Shown: positions 6,600 through 13,222 of the stretch, piece by piece
Layout of the letters: every line of letters begins with the position of its first letter
Numbering within the stretch: position 1 is the stretch's first letter
Source: Oxalobacteraceae bacterium
GTDB lineage: Bacteria; Pseudomonadota; Gammaproteobacteria; Burkholderiales; Burkholderiaceae_D
Length of the DNA: 16,148 nt
Reading direction: 5' to 3'
Assembly: GCA_947453015.1 (NCBI GenBank)
Contig: CANGFL010000004.1
Coordinates: 1 to 16,148 of the forward strand
Position numbers and translations under genes: made by a program
Notes under the pieces: model-generated
Databases searched by the model: none
Told to the model about the DNA's origin: nothing
Seen by the model: the letters and a program-made list of their open reading frames with translations, nothing else

Positions 6600-6710
6600 C
6601 AAAAGCTCCCAGCACGCATAGTCATGCTTTAGGGAATTTACTAGCTGACCCAGGGCGGAATCGAACCGAGCTGTAGAAGGCTGATCCCGTTTCAATTTAA
6701 GTCCAGTTAC
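6600..6710 (-). repeat. Degenerate repeat copy joined to a conserved 65-base segment (A)
   Basis: 6600-6645 aligns loosely to repeat copy 3 (AAAAGCTCCC...CATGCTTTAGG). It is followed by 6646-6710, which matches 7743-7808 (shared TGACCC, GGCGGAATCGA and CAGT). A 96-codon minus frame (6749 to 6459) covers this segment and contains STARFDSALG, but its downstream part looks non-coding and I do not call it a gene. The rest of the 6321-6732 gap holds repeat copy 1 and nothing else I recognise. Confidence 0.4.
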
Positions 6711-6732
6711 CGGAAGGCCTTCATGAATGATT

Positions 6733-6981
6733 TTAAGAAGCTTTGACACAACCTTCTTGCTTTAAGACGCGATCAGTGGAGGCGGGATATTTTGCGAGCT
6801 TATCAGCGGGTCGTCGAGGGCGAACGACAAGTTCTCCTCCACAATTAGGACAATGGCCTCTCAGCGTAGTCTCGGTGCATGACGCACAAAAAGTGCATTC
6901 GAATGAGCAGATACGAGCATCAATGGCCTCTGGGGGGAGATCTTTATTGCAGCACTCGCAATTAGGTCGTAGTTGAAGCAT
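6733..6981 (-). CDS. DUF1272 domain-containing small Cys-rich protein
   Basis: 82 residues matching the DUF1272 pattern MLxLRPNCECCxKDLPP, DARICSFECTFCASC and GHCPNCGGELVVRPRRP, ending in the typical KYPASTDRV tail. The paired cysteines suggest a zinc-ribbon-like fold; the biochemical role of the family is unknown to me. The start ATG at 6981 has GGAGGG about 7 bases upstream, and a promoter (TTGTAT 7027-7022, TATAAA 7004-6999, spacing 17) lies immediately before it. The gene sits between repeat copies 1 and 2, which makes it look like an independent accessory unit. Confidence 0.9.
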   Translation of the reverse strand: MLQLRPNCECCNKDLPPEAIDARICSFECTFCASCTETTLRGHCPNCGGELVVRPRRPADKLAKYPASTDRVLKQEGCVKAS

Positions 6982-6998
6982 GGATGCCCTCCATCACT

Positions 6999-7027
6999 TT
7001 TATATTCACCGATCCGATTAAATACAA
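6999..7027 (-). promoter_or_regulatory. Promoter of the DUF1272 gene
   Basis: Minus strand TTGTAT (7027-7022), 17 bases, TATAAA (7004-6999). The -10 has five of six matches; the -35 has three. It gives a leader of roughly 10-15 bases containing the GGAGGG site. Confidence 0.5.
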
Positions 7028-7039
7028 ACATAGTCTACA

Positions 7040-7090
7040 GCGCCAGTTATCGCTAACAATAGCATTGCTTACGTGGTGAGCTAAGACCTA
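7040..7090 (-). repeat. Terminator-like repeat copy 2, downstream of brnA
   Basis: Shares GTTATCGCTAAC (7046-7057), then CATTGCTTAcGTGGTGA with copy 3 and GTGAG...CCTAATCA with copy 1. The hairpin stem is reduced to GTTA/TAAC and lacks a T-run, so any terminator activity is probably lost. It lies about 34 bases after the brnA stop. Confidence 0.55.
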
Positions 7091-7123
7091 ATCAAACTAG
7101 ACGGAGCATCCATGATGCTGATT

Positions 7124-7333
7124 TTATTTCCATTGAAGATTTAATTTCCTGTGCGAAGTAGCACAATCTCGCAAATACAGATTAATCAAGGTTTGATAAG
7201 GAATTCCAATTTCTTCCGAAATGGCTTTGAAATAATCGACCGATTCTTCATCCAGTCGAATAGTGATAGATTTTTTTAACTGAGTTGCGTAGGGATTCTT
7301 ACGAGCTTTCGAAAAATCATACTCATCGCGCAT
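7124..7333 (-). CDS. brnA: BrnA-type antitoxin (ribbon-helix-helix)
   Basis: 69 residues. The N-terminal DEYDFSKARKNPYA is the typical BrnA toxin-binding start. KKSITIRLDEESVDYFKAIS followed by GIPYQTLINLYLRD is the ribbon-helix-helix DNA-binding part that, with BrnT, represses the operon. I chose ATG 7333 because AAAGGTGA precedes it at good spacing; that site contains the brnT stop. A GTG at 7342 would add three residues but has no ribosome-binding site. The gene follows brnT in the usual toxin-first order and overlaps its frame closely. It appears intact although its toxin partner is damaged. Confidence 0.88.
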   Translation of the reverse strand: MRDEYDFSKARKNPYATQLKKSITIRLDEESVDYFKAISEEIGIPYQTLINLYLRDCATSHRKLNLQWK

Positions 7334-7338
7334 GGCTA

Positions 7339-7611
7339 TCACCTTTGTTTATAGTAGTTTGTCTCTTGGGCTGTGGCTTTTCTTGCGGAGATGATGCGAA
7401 TGACATTATCTGCATCTCGGTAGCAGTGACACACCATGATCAATCGCAAAGAAAAGCTATGTCCCAACAATATGAATCTCTCCTCATCGATTGAGTGATC
7501 AGGATCGTCAATCAACTTGGCGTGCTCATCATAAAAAACGGACTTCGCTTCTTCAAATGAGATTCCGTGCTTCTTAAGATTGCTCGAAGCCTTACGGGAA
7601 TCCCATTCGAT
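7339..7611 (-). pseudogene. brnT: BrnT-type ribonuclease toxin, frame intact but start codon missing
   Basis: Found by hand translation of the minus strand. Ninety uninterrupted codons read IEWDSRKASSNLKKHGISF, EEAKSVFYDEHAKLIDDPDH, SIDEERFILLGHSFSLRL, and end IRIISARKATAQETNYYKQR. This is almost the whole BrnT family domain (RelE-like fold, mRNA-cleaving toxin), including the ISAR...E...Y.. end. The frame begins at ATC (7611-7609) with an in-frame TGA directly upstream (7614-7612), and there is no ATG, GTG or TTG before the conserved IEWD. Other BrnT proteins start with Met one or two residues before this motif. So the start was lost through a small change, or translation begins at the rare codon ATC. 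The stop (7341-7339) lies within the brnA ribosome-binding region. Confidence 0.85.
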
Positions 7612-7627
7612 TCAGAGTGAATTTATA

Positions 7628-7644
7628 TGTACATTGTAAGTACA
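7628..7644 (-). promoter_or_regulatory. Palindromic operator upstream of brnT
   Basis: TGTACATTGTAAGTACA has perfect 5-bp inverted arms. A TATAAA follows at once on the minus strand (7625-7620). This is a plausible binding site for the BrnA ribbon-helix-helix dimer at its own promoter. A start site here would leave only a few leader bases before the ATC codon. Confidence 0.5.
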
Positions 7645-7699
7645 ACTTCTGATGGGCGCAACTATTACCGCCAAAGACAATGCAGCTCCAACCATAGAT

Positions 7700-7742
7700 G
7701 CAAAAACCCCCGTTATCGCTAACGAAATCATTGCTTAGGTGG
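7700..7742 (-). terminator. Terminator-like repeat copy 3
   Basis: Minus strand TTTCGTTA (7727-7720), loop GCGA, TAACGGGG (7715-7708), then GTTTTTG. The stem has three G.U pairs, and the T-run makes it a working terminator candidate in the direction of brnT. It continues into CATTGCTTAGGTGGTGA, shared with copy 2, and then into segment B (7743-7808). Confidence 0.5.
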
Positions 7743-7808
7743 TGACCCGCGGCGGAATCGATCCGTGCTGAGAATTTCGCATCTGACTTTAATTTCCGCC
7801 CAGTAGCC
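7743..7808 (-). repeat. Conserved segment B, related to 6646-6710
   Basis: Shares TGACCC, GGCGGAATCGA, TTTAATTT-like and CAGTA blocks with segment A. On the minus strand both translate to a similar motif: TGRKLKSDAKFSARIDSAAG here and TGLKLKRDQPSTARFDSALG in A. A 89-codon frame (7861 to 7592) covers it, but its C-terminal half is only the readthrough of repeat copy 3 and the brnT promoter. The 7612-7931 gap holds this segment, repeat copy 3 and two promoters. Confidence 0.4.
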
Positions 7809-7881
7809 AAGTCCCAAAAGTTAAATGGATATTCAGAATAAGGATACGACTTAGAAGACATTACAATGCTATTGAGGAATT

Positions 7882-7910
7882 TTTACAAAGCTTTCGCTTA
7901 ATCTTATAAG
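7882..7910 (+). promoter_or_regulatory. Promoter of the flavin reductase family gene
   Basis: TTTACA (7882-7887), 17 bases, TATAAG (7905-7910): five of six matches in each box. Transcription would start near 7917, about 15 bases before the ATG. Confidence 0.7.
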
Positions 7911-7931
7911 ACCAAATAGCCAGGATTTGCC

Positions 7932-8600
7932 ATGCAATACGATACTCAGCTAAATAATCACGGGCTGAAATACAATCCTTTCAAAGCGCTCGTTACACCC
8001 AGACCCATTGGTTGGATATCAACCTTAAGTAAAACGGGTGTACTCAACTTAGCTCCGTATAGTTTCTTTAATGCGGTCAGCGACAGACCGCCGATGGTTA
8101 TGTTTTCATCCATTGGCCGAAAAGATACGCTCATCAACATAGAAGAAACGGGTGAATTTGTTTGCTCGATCGTGAGCCAAGAACTGCGCGATGCGATGAA
8201 TATGTCCTCTGCTGCGGTTAATCATGACATCAATGAATTCAAGTTAGCGGGTGTGACACCTGCAGACTCCTTTTATGTCAAACCACCTCGAGTCGCAGAA
8301 GCACCCGCAGCGCTCGAATGCCGCTACTGGAAAACTTTGCCGCTTCCTGCTCCGGAAGGTCATCCCGAATTAGCGTATTGGCTTGTATTTGGAGAGGTGG
8401 TTGGAGTGTATATCGATGATAACTACATCAACGATGGAATTTTCGATGTGGCTGCAGCACAGCCGCTAGCGCGACTCGGCTATATGGATTATTCATTCGT
8501 TACTGCGGAAACCATGTTTACCTTAAACCGACCTGAAGTAGAGAATAACGGCACTACAGCAACGCTAATACCTGGCCCATGGGATGGAATTTTTCGCTGA
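7932..8600 (+). CDS. Flavin reductase family protein (DIM6/NTAB type)
   Basis: 222 residues of the FMN-binding split-barrel flavin reductase-like family (COG1853). Typical signature: NPFKALVTPRPIGWISTLS at about residues 16-34, then GVLNLAPYSFFNAVSDRPPM and RKDTLINIEETGEFVCSIVS, where conserved residues hold the flavin. The C-terminal part (LVFGEVVGVYIDD, ARLGYMDYSFV) is also usual. Such enzymes reduce FMN with NAD(P)H, often for a partner oxygenase, but none is adjacent, so the physiological substrate is unknown. ATG 7932 has AGGA 7 bases upstream. Monocistronic by its own promoter and the convergent neighbour. Confidence 0.88.
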   Translation: MQYDTQLNNHGLKYNPFKALVTPRPIGWISTLSKTGVLNLAPYSFFNAVSDRPPMVMFSSIGRKDTLINIEETGEFVCSIVSQELRDAMNMSSAAVNHDINEFKLAGVTPADSFYVKPPRVAEAPAALECRYWKTLPLPAPEGHPELAYWLVFGEVVGVYIDDNYINDGIFDVAAAQPLARLGYMDYSFVTAETMFTLNRPEVENNGTTATLIPGPWDGIFR

Positions 8601-8711
8601 TATTATTTTCTGGGCAATGAAATTTTTTATTAGCTGAGCATCTATAAGAACAACTCATCCCAACCCTTCATAGACGACATCAATCAGATTTCAGGGTGCG
8701 TAACCGTATCT

Positions 8712-9395
8712 CTACTCAGCAGGCTTTTCCAACACATGCCATCCAAAGCTAAGTAGGGGCAGCATATCTTTTGCAAAGCTTGAAACTTCATTAACCAAAT
8801 CTTTCGAACAAATTATTGATCGCGGCAACTGCTTTCTAATAATCCATCCCTTTAGCTTGATGGCTTGTTCGACTTCTAGTGGCACATTATCAAAGCCGCG
8901 AGGAATGCGGGCTAAGGTATGCGAGTAATCAAGCTCATATCCCTTTCGCTTTAGCGACCTTTCAAGTGACAGCCAAGCCTTCGGATTGTCCAAAATTCCT
9001 TGTCTGAGTTTTTTAAGAATATGGGCTTCCGGCTGTAAATAACCTGCGGCGCACCTACTACCCAGCGGATCTAAACGAAAATACAAAACACCCGAAGAAT
9101 GCTTATCGCCAGTTCGAGTAAACAGGCCGCTGGCATGCATGTTGTAGGGATGCTTTGCTTTTGAAAATCGAGCATCGCGATTAATTCTAAAGAGCGATCG
9201 TTTGGGATCGCCCCATAAAGGCACTATTTTTTTAGTGAGGCTTTCTGATAAAACATCAGTAAAAAGCTTCATAGGTTCACGTATAAATTCTTCGTACTCT
9301 GAACGATGTTCATCAAACCAAATCTTAGTTTGATGAACAGTTAAGTCTTCTAAGAATTTGAACGCCTTAGGGCTAAACCCGGGAAAATTACTCAT
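8712..9395 (-). CDS. DUF2461 domain-containing protein
   Basis: 227 residues matching the DUF2461/TIGR02453 pattern: F.GFSPKAFKFLEDL, then W(F)DEHRSEYEEFIREPM, RINRDARFSKAKHPYNMHASGLF, a YFRLDPLG...AAGYLQPE beta region, and a C-terminal RIPRGFD, ending before FGWHVLEKPAE. It is a cytoplasmic protein of unknown function. I start at ATG 9395 (MSNFPGFSPKAF); a GTG at 9407 would add four residues but has its ribosome-binding site touching it, whereas AAGGTG lies about 9 bases from the ATG. It converges with the flavin reductase gene; 8601-8711 shows no clear terminator. A TAGAAT box at 9459-9454 could be its -10. Confidence 0.85.
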   Translation of the reverse strand: MSNFPGFSPKAFKFLEDLTVHQTKIWFDEHRSEYEEFIREPMKLFTDVLSESLTKKIVPLWGDPKRSLFRINRDARFSKAKHPYNMHASGLFTRTGDKHSSGVLYFRLDPLGSRCAAGYLQPEAHILKKLRQGILDNPKAWLSLERSLKRKGYELDYSHTLARIPRGFDNVPLEVEQAIKLKGWIIRKQLPRSIICSKDLVNEVSSFAKDMLPLLSFGWHVLEKPAE

Positions 9396-9500
9396 TAAAG
9401 CAAACACCTTTTTTCAACAAACTTCTTTTGGGTTGAAGCTGGGTTTTTGAAAAATTCTAGTTAGGATTAGGCTGAGTTAAATAAAGGATAGGAAACTCAC

Positions 9501-9528
9501 AAATTAAAAAACCACCCGAAGGTGATTT
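9501..9528 (-). terminator. Rho-independent terminator after the thiolase gene
   Basis: Minus strand AAATCACC (9528-9521), loop TTCG, GGTGGTTT (9516-9509), then TTTAATTT. The stem is 8 bp with one G.U pair, and UUCG loops are common in terminators. It lies about 40 bases past the thiolase stop and closes the fad operon. Confidence 0.75.
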
Positions 9529-9566
9529 CTATTCAGCTTAATGACTAAGACCAGCATCAAACCAAA

Positions 9567-10766
9567 CTAGGTAAGATTTTCAAAAATACCCGCAGCCCCC
9601 ATACCTGTACCCACGCACATCGTCACCATGCCGTATTTGAGTTTGCGTTTACGCAGTCCGTGTATGACGGTGGCTGAACGAATAGCACCCGTCGCGCCAA
9701 GCGGATGACCCAACGCTATCGCGCCACCTAAAGGGTTTACTTTGCTCATATCGAGACCCAAGTCATGACTGACAGCGAGCGCTTGCGCGGCAAAAGCTTC
9801 GTTTAGTTCTATCCAATCGAGATGATCTAGCGTCAAGCCGGCAGAGGCTAATGCCGCTGGAATCGCTTCCTTCGGACCGATACCCATAATTTCTGGTGGC
9901 ACGCCACGCACTGCAAACGACACGAAGCGCGCTAATGGAACGAGGTTGAACTGCTTCAGAATTTTTTCGCTAACTATAATAAGAACACCTGCTCCATCCG
10001 ATGTTTGCGAGCTATTCCCTGCTGTCACTGAACCCTTAGCGGCGAATACCGGCTTGAGTTTTCCTAGCGCTTCCAATGTGGTGTCAGGACGAACGCCTTC
10101 ATCATCAGTAATCGTTTGTGTGTGTGTATCGATCTGACCGCTGCTTAGATTAGGTAATCGCTGAATGACATCAATAGGAATAATTTCACCGGCACGCTCT
10201 CCGCTCAATTGCGCTGCATGCGCTCTACGATGCGATTCAAGCGCGAATTCATCTTGAGCCTGACGTGAAATTTTCCACTGCGTTGCAACTTTCTCTGCAG
10301 TCAAACCCATGCCATAGGCCATACCAATATTTTCATCGCTGAACACGCTCATATTGATCGATGGGTGATAGCCCATCATAGGCACAACGGACATAGACTC
10401 AACACCGGCGGCGATCATGACATCCGCTTCACCAACACGTATGCGATCAGCTGCCATCGCTACGGCAGATAAACCGGAAGCGCAATAGCGGTTAACGGTG
10501 ACACCGCCTACGGTCTTGGGCAAACCTGCCAGCAGTACGGACATGCGCGCGACATTCAACCCTTGCTCTGCTTCAGGGAATGCGCAGCCGACAATCGCAT
10601 CTTCAATTAACTTAGGATCAAGCGTTGGTACCTGCGCTAAAGCAGCTTGCAATGCGTGCACCAGCAAATCATCAGGGCGCATATGACGAAACACACCACG
10701 CGGCGCTTTGCCTATGGGAGTTCGCACGGCGGAAACGATGTAGGCATCCTGAAGTTGTTTAGTCAT
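9567..10766 (-). CDS. fadA: Acetyl-CoA C-acyltransferase (3-ketoacyl-CoA thiolase)
   Basis: Last step of the beta-oxidation cycle: cleaves 3-ketoacyl-CoA with CoA to acetyl-CoA and an acyl-CoA shortened by two carbons. 399 residues, usual length. All thiolase catalytic elements are present: nucleophile Cys95 in VNRYCASGLSAVAMA, NEAF at 322-325, His354 in GGAIALGHPLGATGAI, and Cys384 in CVGTGMGAAGIFE. The N-terminus DAYIVSAVRTPIGKA is typical. ATG 10766 has AGGA 8 bases upstream. It follows the dehydrogenase/hydratase gene by 38 bases in the same operon, so it acts on the product of that enzyme. A biosynthetic acetoacetyl-CoA thiolase cannot be excluded from motifs alone, but the context favours degradation. 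Confidence 0.93.
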   Translation of the reverse strand: MTKQLQDAYIVSAVRTPIGKAPRGVFRHMRPDDLLVHALQAALAQVPTLDPKLIEDAIVGCAFPEAEQGLNVARMSVLLAGLPKTVGGVTVNRYCASGLSAVAMAADRIRVGEADVMIAAGVESMSVVPMMGYHPSINMSVFSDENIGMAYGMGLTAEKVATQWKISRQAQDEFALESHRRAHAAQLSGERAGEIIPIDVIQRLPNLSSGQIDTHTQTITDDEGVRPDTTLEALGKLKPVFAAKGSVTAGNSSQTSDGAGVLIIVSEKILKQFNLVPLARFVSFAVRGVPPEIMGIGPKEAIPAALASAGLTLDHLDWIELNEAFAAQALAVSHDLGLDMSKVNPLGGAIALGHPLGATGAIRSATVIHGLRKRKLKYGMVTMCVGTGMGAAGIFENLT

Positions 10767-10804
10767 GATGAATTCCTGTGTAATGAATCAGCAATAGCTC
10801 TGCT

Positions 10805-13195
10805 TTAATTTCGTACGGGTTTACCGGTCTGCAGCATACCCATGATGCGCTCTTGTGTTTTTGGATGCGCTAGCAATGCCATAAAACCTTTGCGCTCTTT
10901 ATCCAACAACCATTGCTCACTCACCTGACTACCAGGATCTATATCGCCACCACACACCGTATCGGCGATGAGTGTCGCGATATGTTCGTCATGCGCAGAA
11001 ATAAAACCACCATCGCGCATATTGATGAGTTGTGCCCGAATAGTAGCGATGCCATACCGGCCCGTTACTGGAATTAGTGAGGACAAAGGAGGACGATAAC
11101 CCGCTTGAGCTAATGCTACCGCTTGCGCTTTAGCGACATGCAGTAATTCATACGGATTGAGCACAATCACATCACCACGCGAGAGATAGCCCATTTTTTT
11201 AGCTTCGGGTGCCGACTTAGATACTGCTGCTGTGGCTGCTGCTGTAAATCGATTTTTTAAAAATTGAAGAATGTCATTTCCTTTGGCTTCGCGTGCAGAA
11301 CGTAAAGCGATCTCTTTCAAGCCACCGCCCGCTGGCATCAAGCCAACGCCTACTTCAACTAAACCGATATACGACTCCAACAACGCGACACGACGACTCG
11401 CATGCATTAATAATTCGCAGCCACCACCCAAAGCAATGCCGCCGACGGCTGCAACAACTGGCACATTGGCATATTTAACGCGCATCATCGCGCGTTGAAA
11501 ATTTGCTACAACTTGATCGATCGCTTTCAAACCACCCGACATAAAGACAGGCAACATAGCCTGCAAATCAGCACCCGCGGAAAACGCACCACCTTCGGCC
11601 GAATCGGCCTGCCAGATAACGAGTGAACCAAAATGTTGTTCTGCTTCGGTGACAGCGCGCTCTATACCGGCGATAACTTCTGGGCCCATCACATGTAACT
11701 TGGTTTTAAACGACAACACCAATACATCATCGTCTTGATGCCATAACCGTACGGAGGCATCTTCATGCAAAGTCACACCTGCTGTTGCGCCGGTAGCTAA
11801 CGATTCACCGACTAACGATGCGCGGAATAATTGTCGTTGATAGACGGGTAACGCGGATCTGGCTATATATGATTTTTGCTTGGGGGACCACGATCCCTGC
11901 TCGGTATGCACAGCTGTGCGCCCATCAAATACCCAAGCGGGCAACGGCGCATTGGATAACGCATGGCCTTCGTCAATATCCTGCTTTACCCATTGCGCTA
12001 CTTGCTGCCAACCCGCTTGCTGCCACAATTCGAAAGGGCCTTGCTTCCAACCAAAACCCCAGCGCAGCGCAAAATCAATATCCCGCGCTGTCTCGGCTAC
12101 AGACTCAAGATGCACGGCGATGTAGTGAAATGAATCACGGAAAATCGCCCACAAAAATTGAGCTTGCGGGTTGGTTGATTCACGCAGTGATTTCAGACGT
12201 TTAGCAGGATCCTTTTCTTTTAAAATTCGGCCGATTAATTCATCGGTTTTAGCGCCTGAGGCAACGTAATCTTGTTTAGCGGCGTCGTAGCGCAAAATAT
12301 CTTTGCCTACTTTTTTATAAAAACCAGCGCCACTTTTCTGCCCCAGATTTCCACCAGCGACCAGTCGTTCAAGTACGGCTGGTGTTGCATACACTGAATG
12401 GAAAGGATCATCAGGTAATTTGTCTTGCATGGTGCGAATCACATGACCCAAAGTATCCAAGCCAACCACATCGGCGGTGCGGAATGTGCCTGATTTAGCA
12501 CGGCCTAATTTTGCGCCGGTTAAATCATCAACCACGTCATACGAAAGACCAAATTTTTCTGCTTCATGCATGATCGCAAGCATGCCAAACACACCCACAC
12601 GATTGGCAATAAAGTTAGGCGTATCAATCGCACGCACTACGCCTTTACCTAATGTGGTTACGAGAAAGCTCTCTAATTGATCCAGTATCGAAGGCTGAGT
12701 TGCTACGGTAGGAATCAGTTCTACCAAATGCATATAGCGCGGCGGATTGAAAAAATGTACGCCACAAAAACGTGAGCGCAAATCATCCGCTAGACCAGTC
12801 GATAGATCGGTAATCGATAAACCTGAAGTATTAGTAGCAAAAATCGTGTGCGGTGGAACATGCGCAGCGATTTTGTCGTACAGCGCATGCTTCCAATCCA
12901 TGCGCTCAGCAATGGCTTCAATGATTAGATCGACGGAAGCTAGTTTTTGCAGATCATCATCAAAATTCGCAACCTCAATCAATTCGGCCTGTTGACTTTG
13001 CGCTAGCGGAGCAGGATTAATTTTTTTCAGATGCTCCAATGCGCGCTCGGCTAATACATTACGCGATTGATCAGGCTTACCCGACAAATCAAACAAAATG
13101 ACAGGCACTCGAGCATTAATACAATGCGCTGCAATTTGCGCACCCATCACACCCGCACCAAGAATCGCGACTTTCTTAATCATGACCTTAGACAT
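10805..13195 (-). CDS. 3-hydroxyacyl-CoA dehydrogenase/enoyl-CoA hydratase, FadN-type fusion
   Basis: Bifunctional enzyme for the two middle steps of beta-oxidation: hydration of enoyl-CoA and NAD+-dependent oxidation of 3-hydroxyacyl-CoA. 796 residues. The dehydrogenase comes first: NAD-binding KKVAILGAGVMGAQIAAHC (about 7-25), the conserved ATNTSGLSI, and HFFNPPRYMHLVELIP with the catalytic His, then a C-terminal 3HCDH domain. A crotonase domain follows at about 500-700, with GGAFSAGADLQAM (oxyanion loop) and VAAVGGIALGGGCELLMHAS. This order is the reverse of E. coli FadB/FadJ (hydratase first) and equals Bacillus subtilis FadN (789 residues). ATG 13195 has AAGGA about 7 bases upstream; MIKKVAIL at 13183 is an alternative. 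It lies 27 bases after the acyl-CoA dehydrogenase stop. Confidence 0.93.
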   Translation of the reverse strand: MSKVMIKKVAILGAGVMGAQIAAHCINARVPVILFDLSGKPDQSRNVLAERALEHLKKINPAPLAQSQQAELIEVANFDDDLQKLASVDLIIEAIAERMDWKHALYDKIAAHVPPHTIFATNTSGLSITDLSTGLADDLRSRFCGVHFFNPPRYMHLVELIPTVATQPSILDQLESFLVTTLGKGVVRAIDTPNFIANRVGVFGMLAIMHEAEKFGLSYDVVDDLTGAKLGRAKSGTFRTADVVGLDTLGHVIRTMQDKLPDDPFHSVYATPAVLERLVAGGNLGQKSGAGFYKKVGKDILRYDAAKQDYVASGAKTDELIGRILKEKDPAKRLKSLRESTNPQAQFLWAIFRDSFHYIAVHLESVAETARDIDFALRWGFGWKQGPFELWQQAGWQQVAQWVKQDIDEGHALSNAPLPAWVFDGRTAVHTEQGSWSPKQKSYIARSALPVYQRQLFRASLVGESLATGATAGVTLHEDASVRLWHQDDDVLVLSFKTKLHVMGPEVIAGIERAVTEAEQHFGSLVIWQADSAEGGAFSAGADLQAMLPVFMSGGLKAIDQVVANFQRAMMRVKYANVPVVAAVGGIALGGGCELLMHASRRVALLESYIGLVEVGVGLMPAGGGLKEIALRSAREAKGNDILQFLKNRFTAAATAAVSKSAPEAKKMGYLSRGDVIVLNPYELLHVAKAQAVALAQAGYRPPLSSLIPVTGRYGIATIRAQLINMRDGGFISAHDEHIATLIADTVCGGDIDPGSQVSEQWLLDKERKGFMALLAHPKTQERIMGMLQTGKPVRN

Positions 13196-13222
13196 CGATA
13201 CGTCCTTTTCGATTAATGCTGA

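Noticed and set aside
6646..6667. tRNA 3'-end or attachment-site remnant (minus strand reads GGTTCGATTCCG... like a T-arm)
   Set aside because: The T-loop letters fit, but the stem does not pair (CTCGG against CCGCC), no cloverleaf is present upstream, and the similar segment at 7743 changes the loop to GATCGATT.
6459..6749. 96-codon minus-strand frame as a gene
   Set aside because: Only the first 40 codons resemble anything (segment A motif); the rest is repeat and AT-rich sequence with unlikely composition and no ribosome-binding site.
6361..7742. Integron attC sites
   Set aside because: The repeats are palindromic and bound small genes, but neither GTTRRRY nor RYYYAAC core sites fit (GTTATCG and CGCTAAC fail), and no integrase is visible.
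7592..7861. 89-codon minus-strand frame as a gene
   Set aside because: Its second half is readthrough of repeat copy 3 and the brnT promoter, and it overlaps the brnT frame in another phase.
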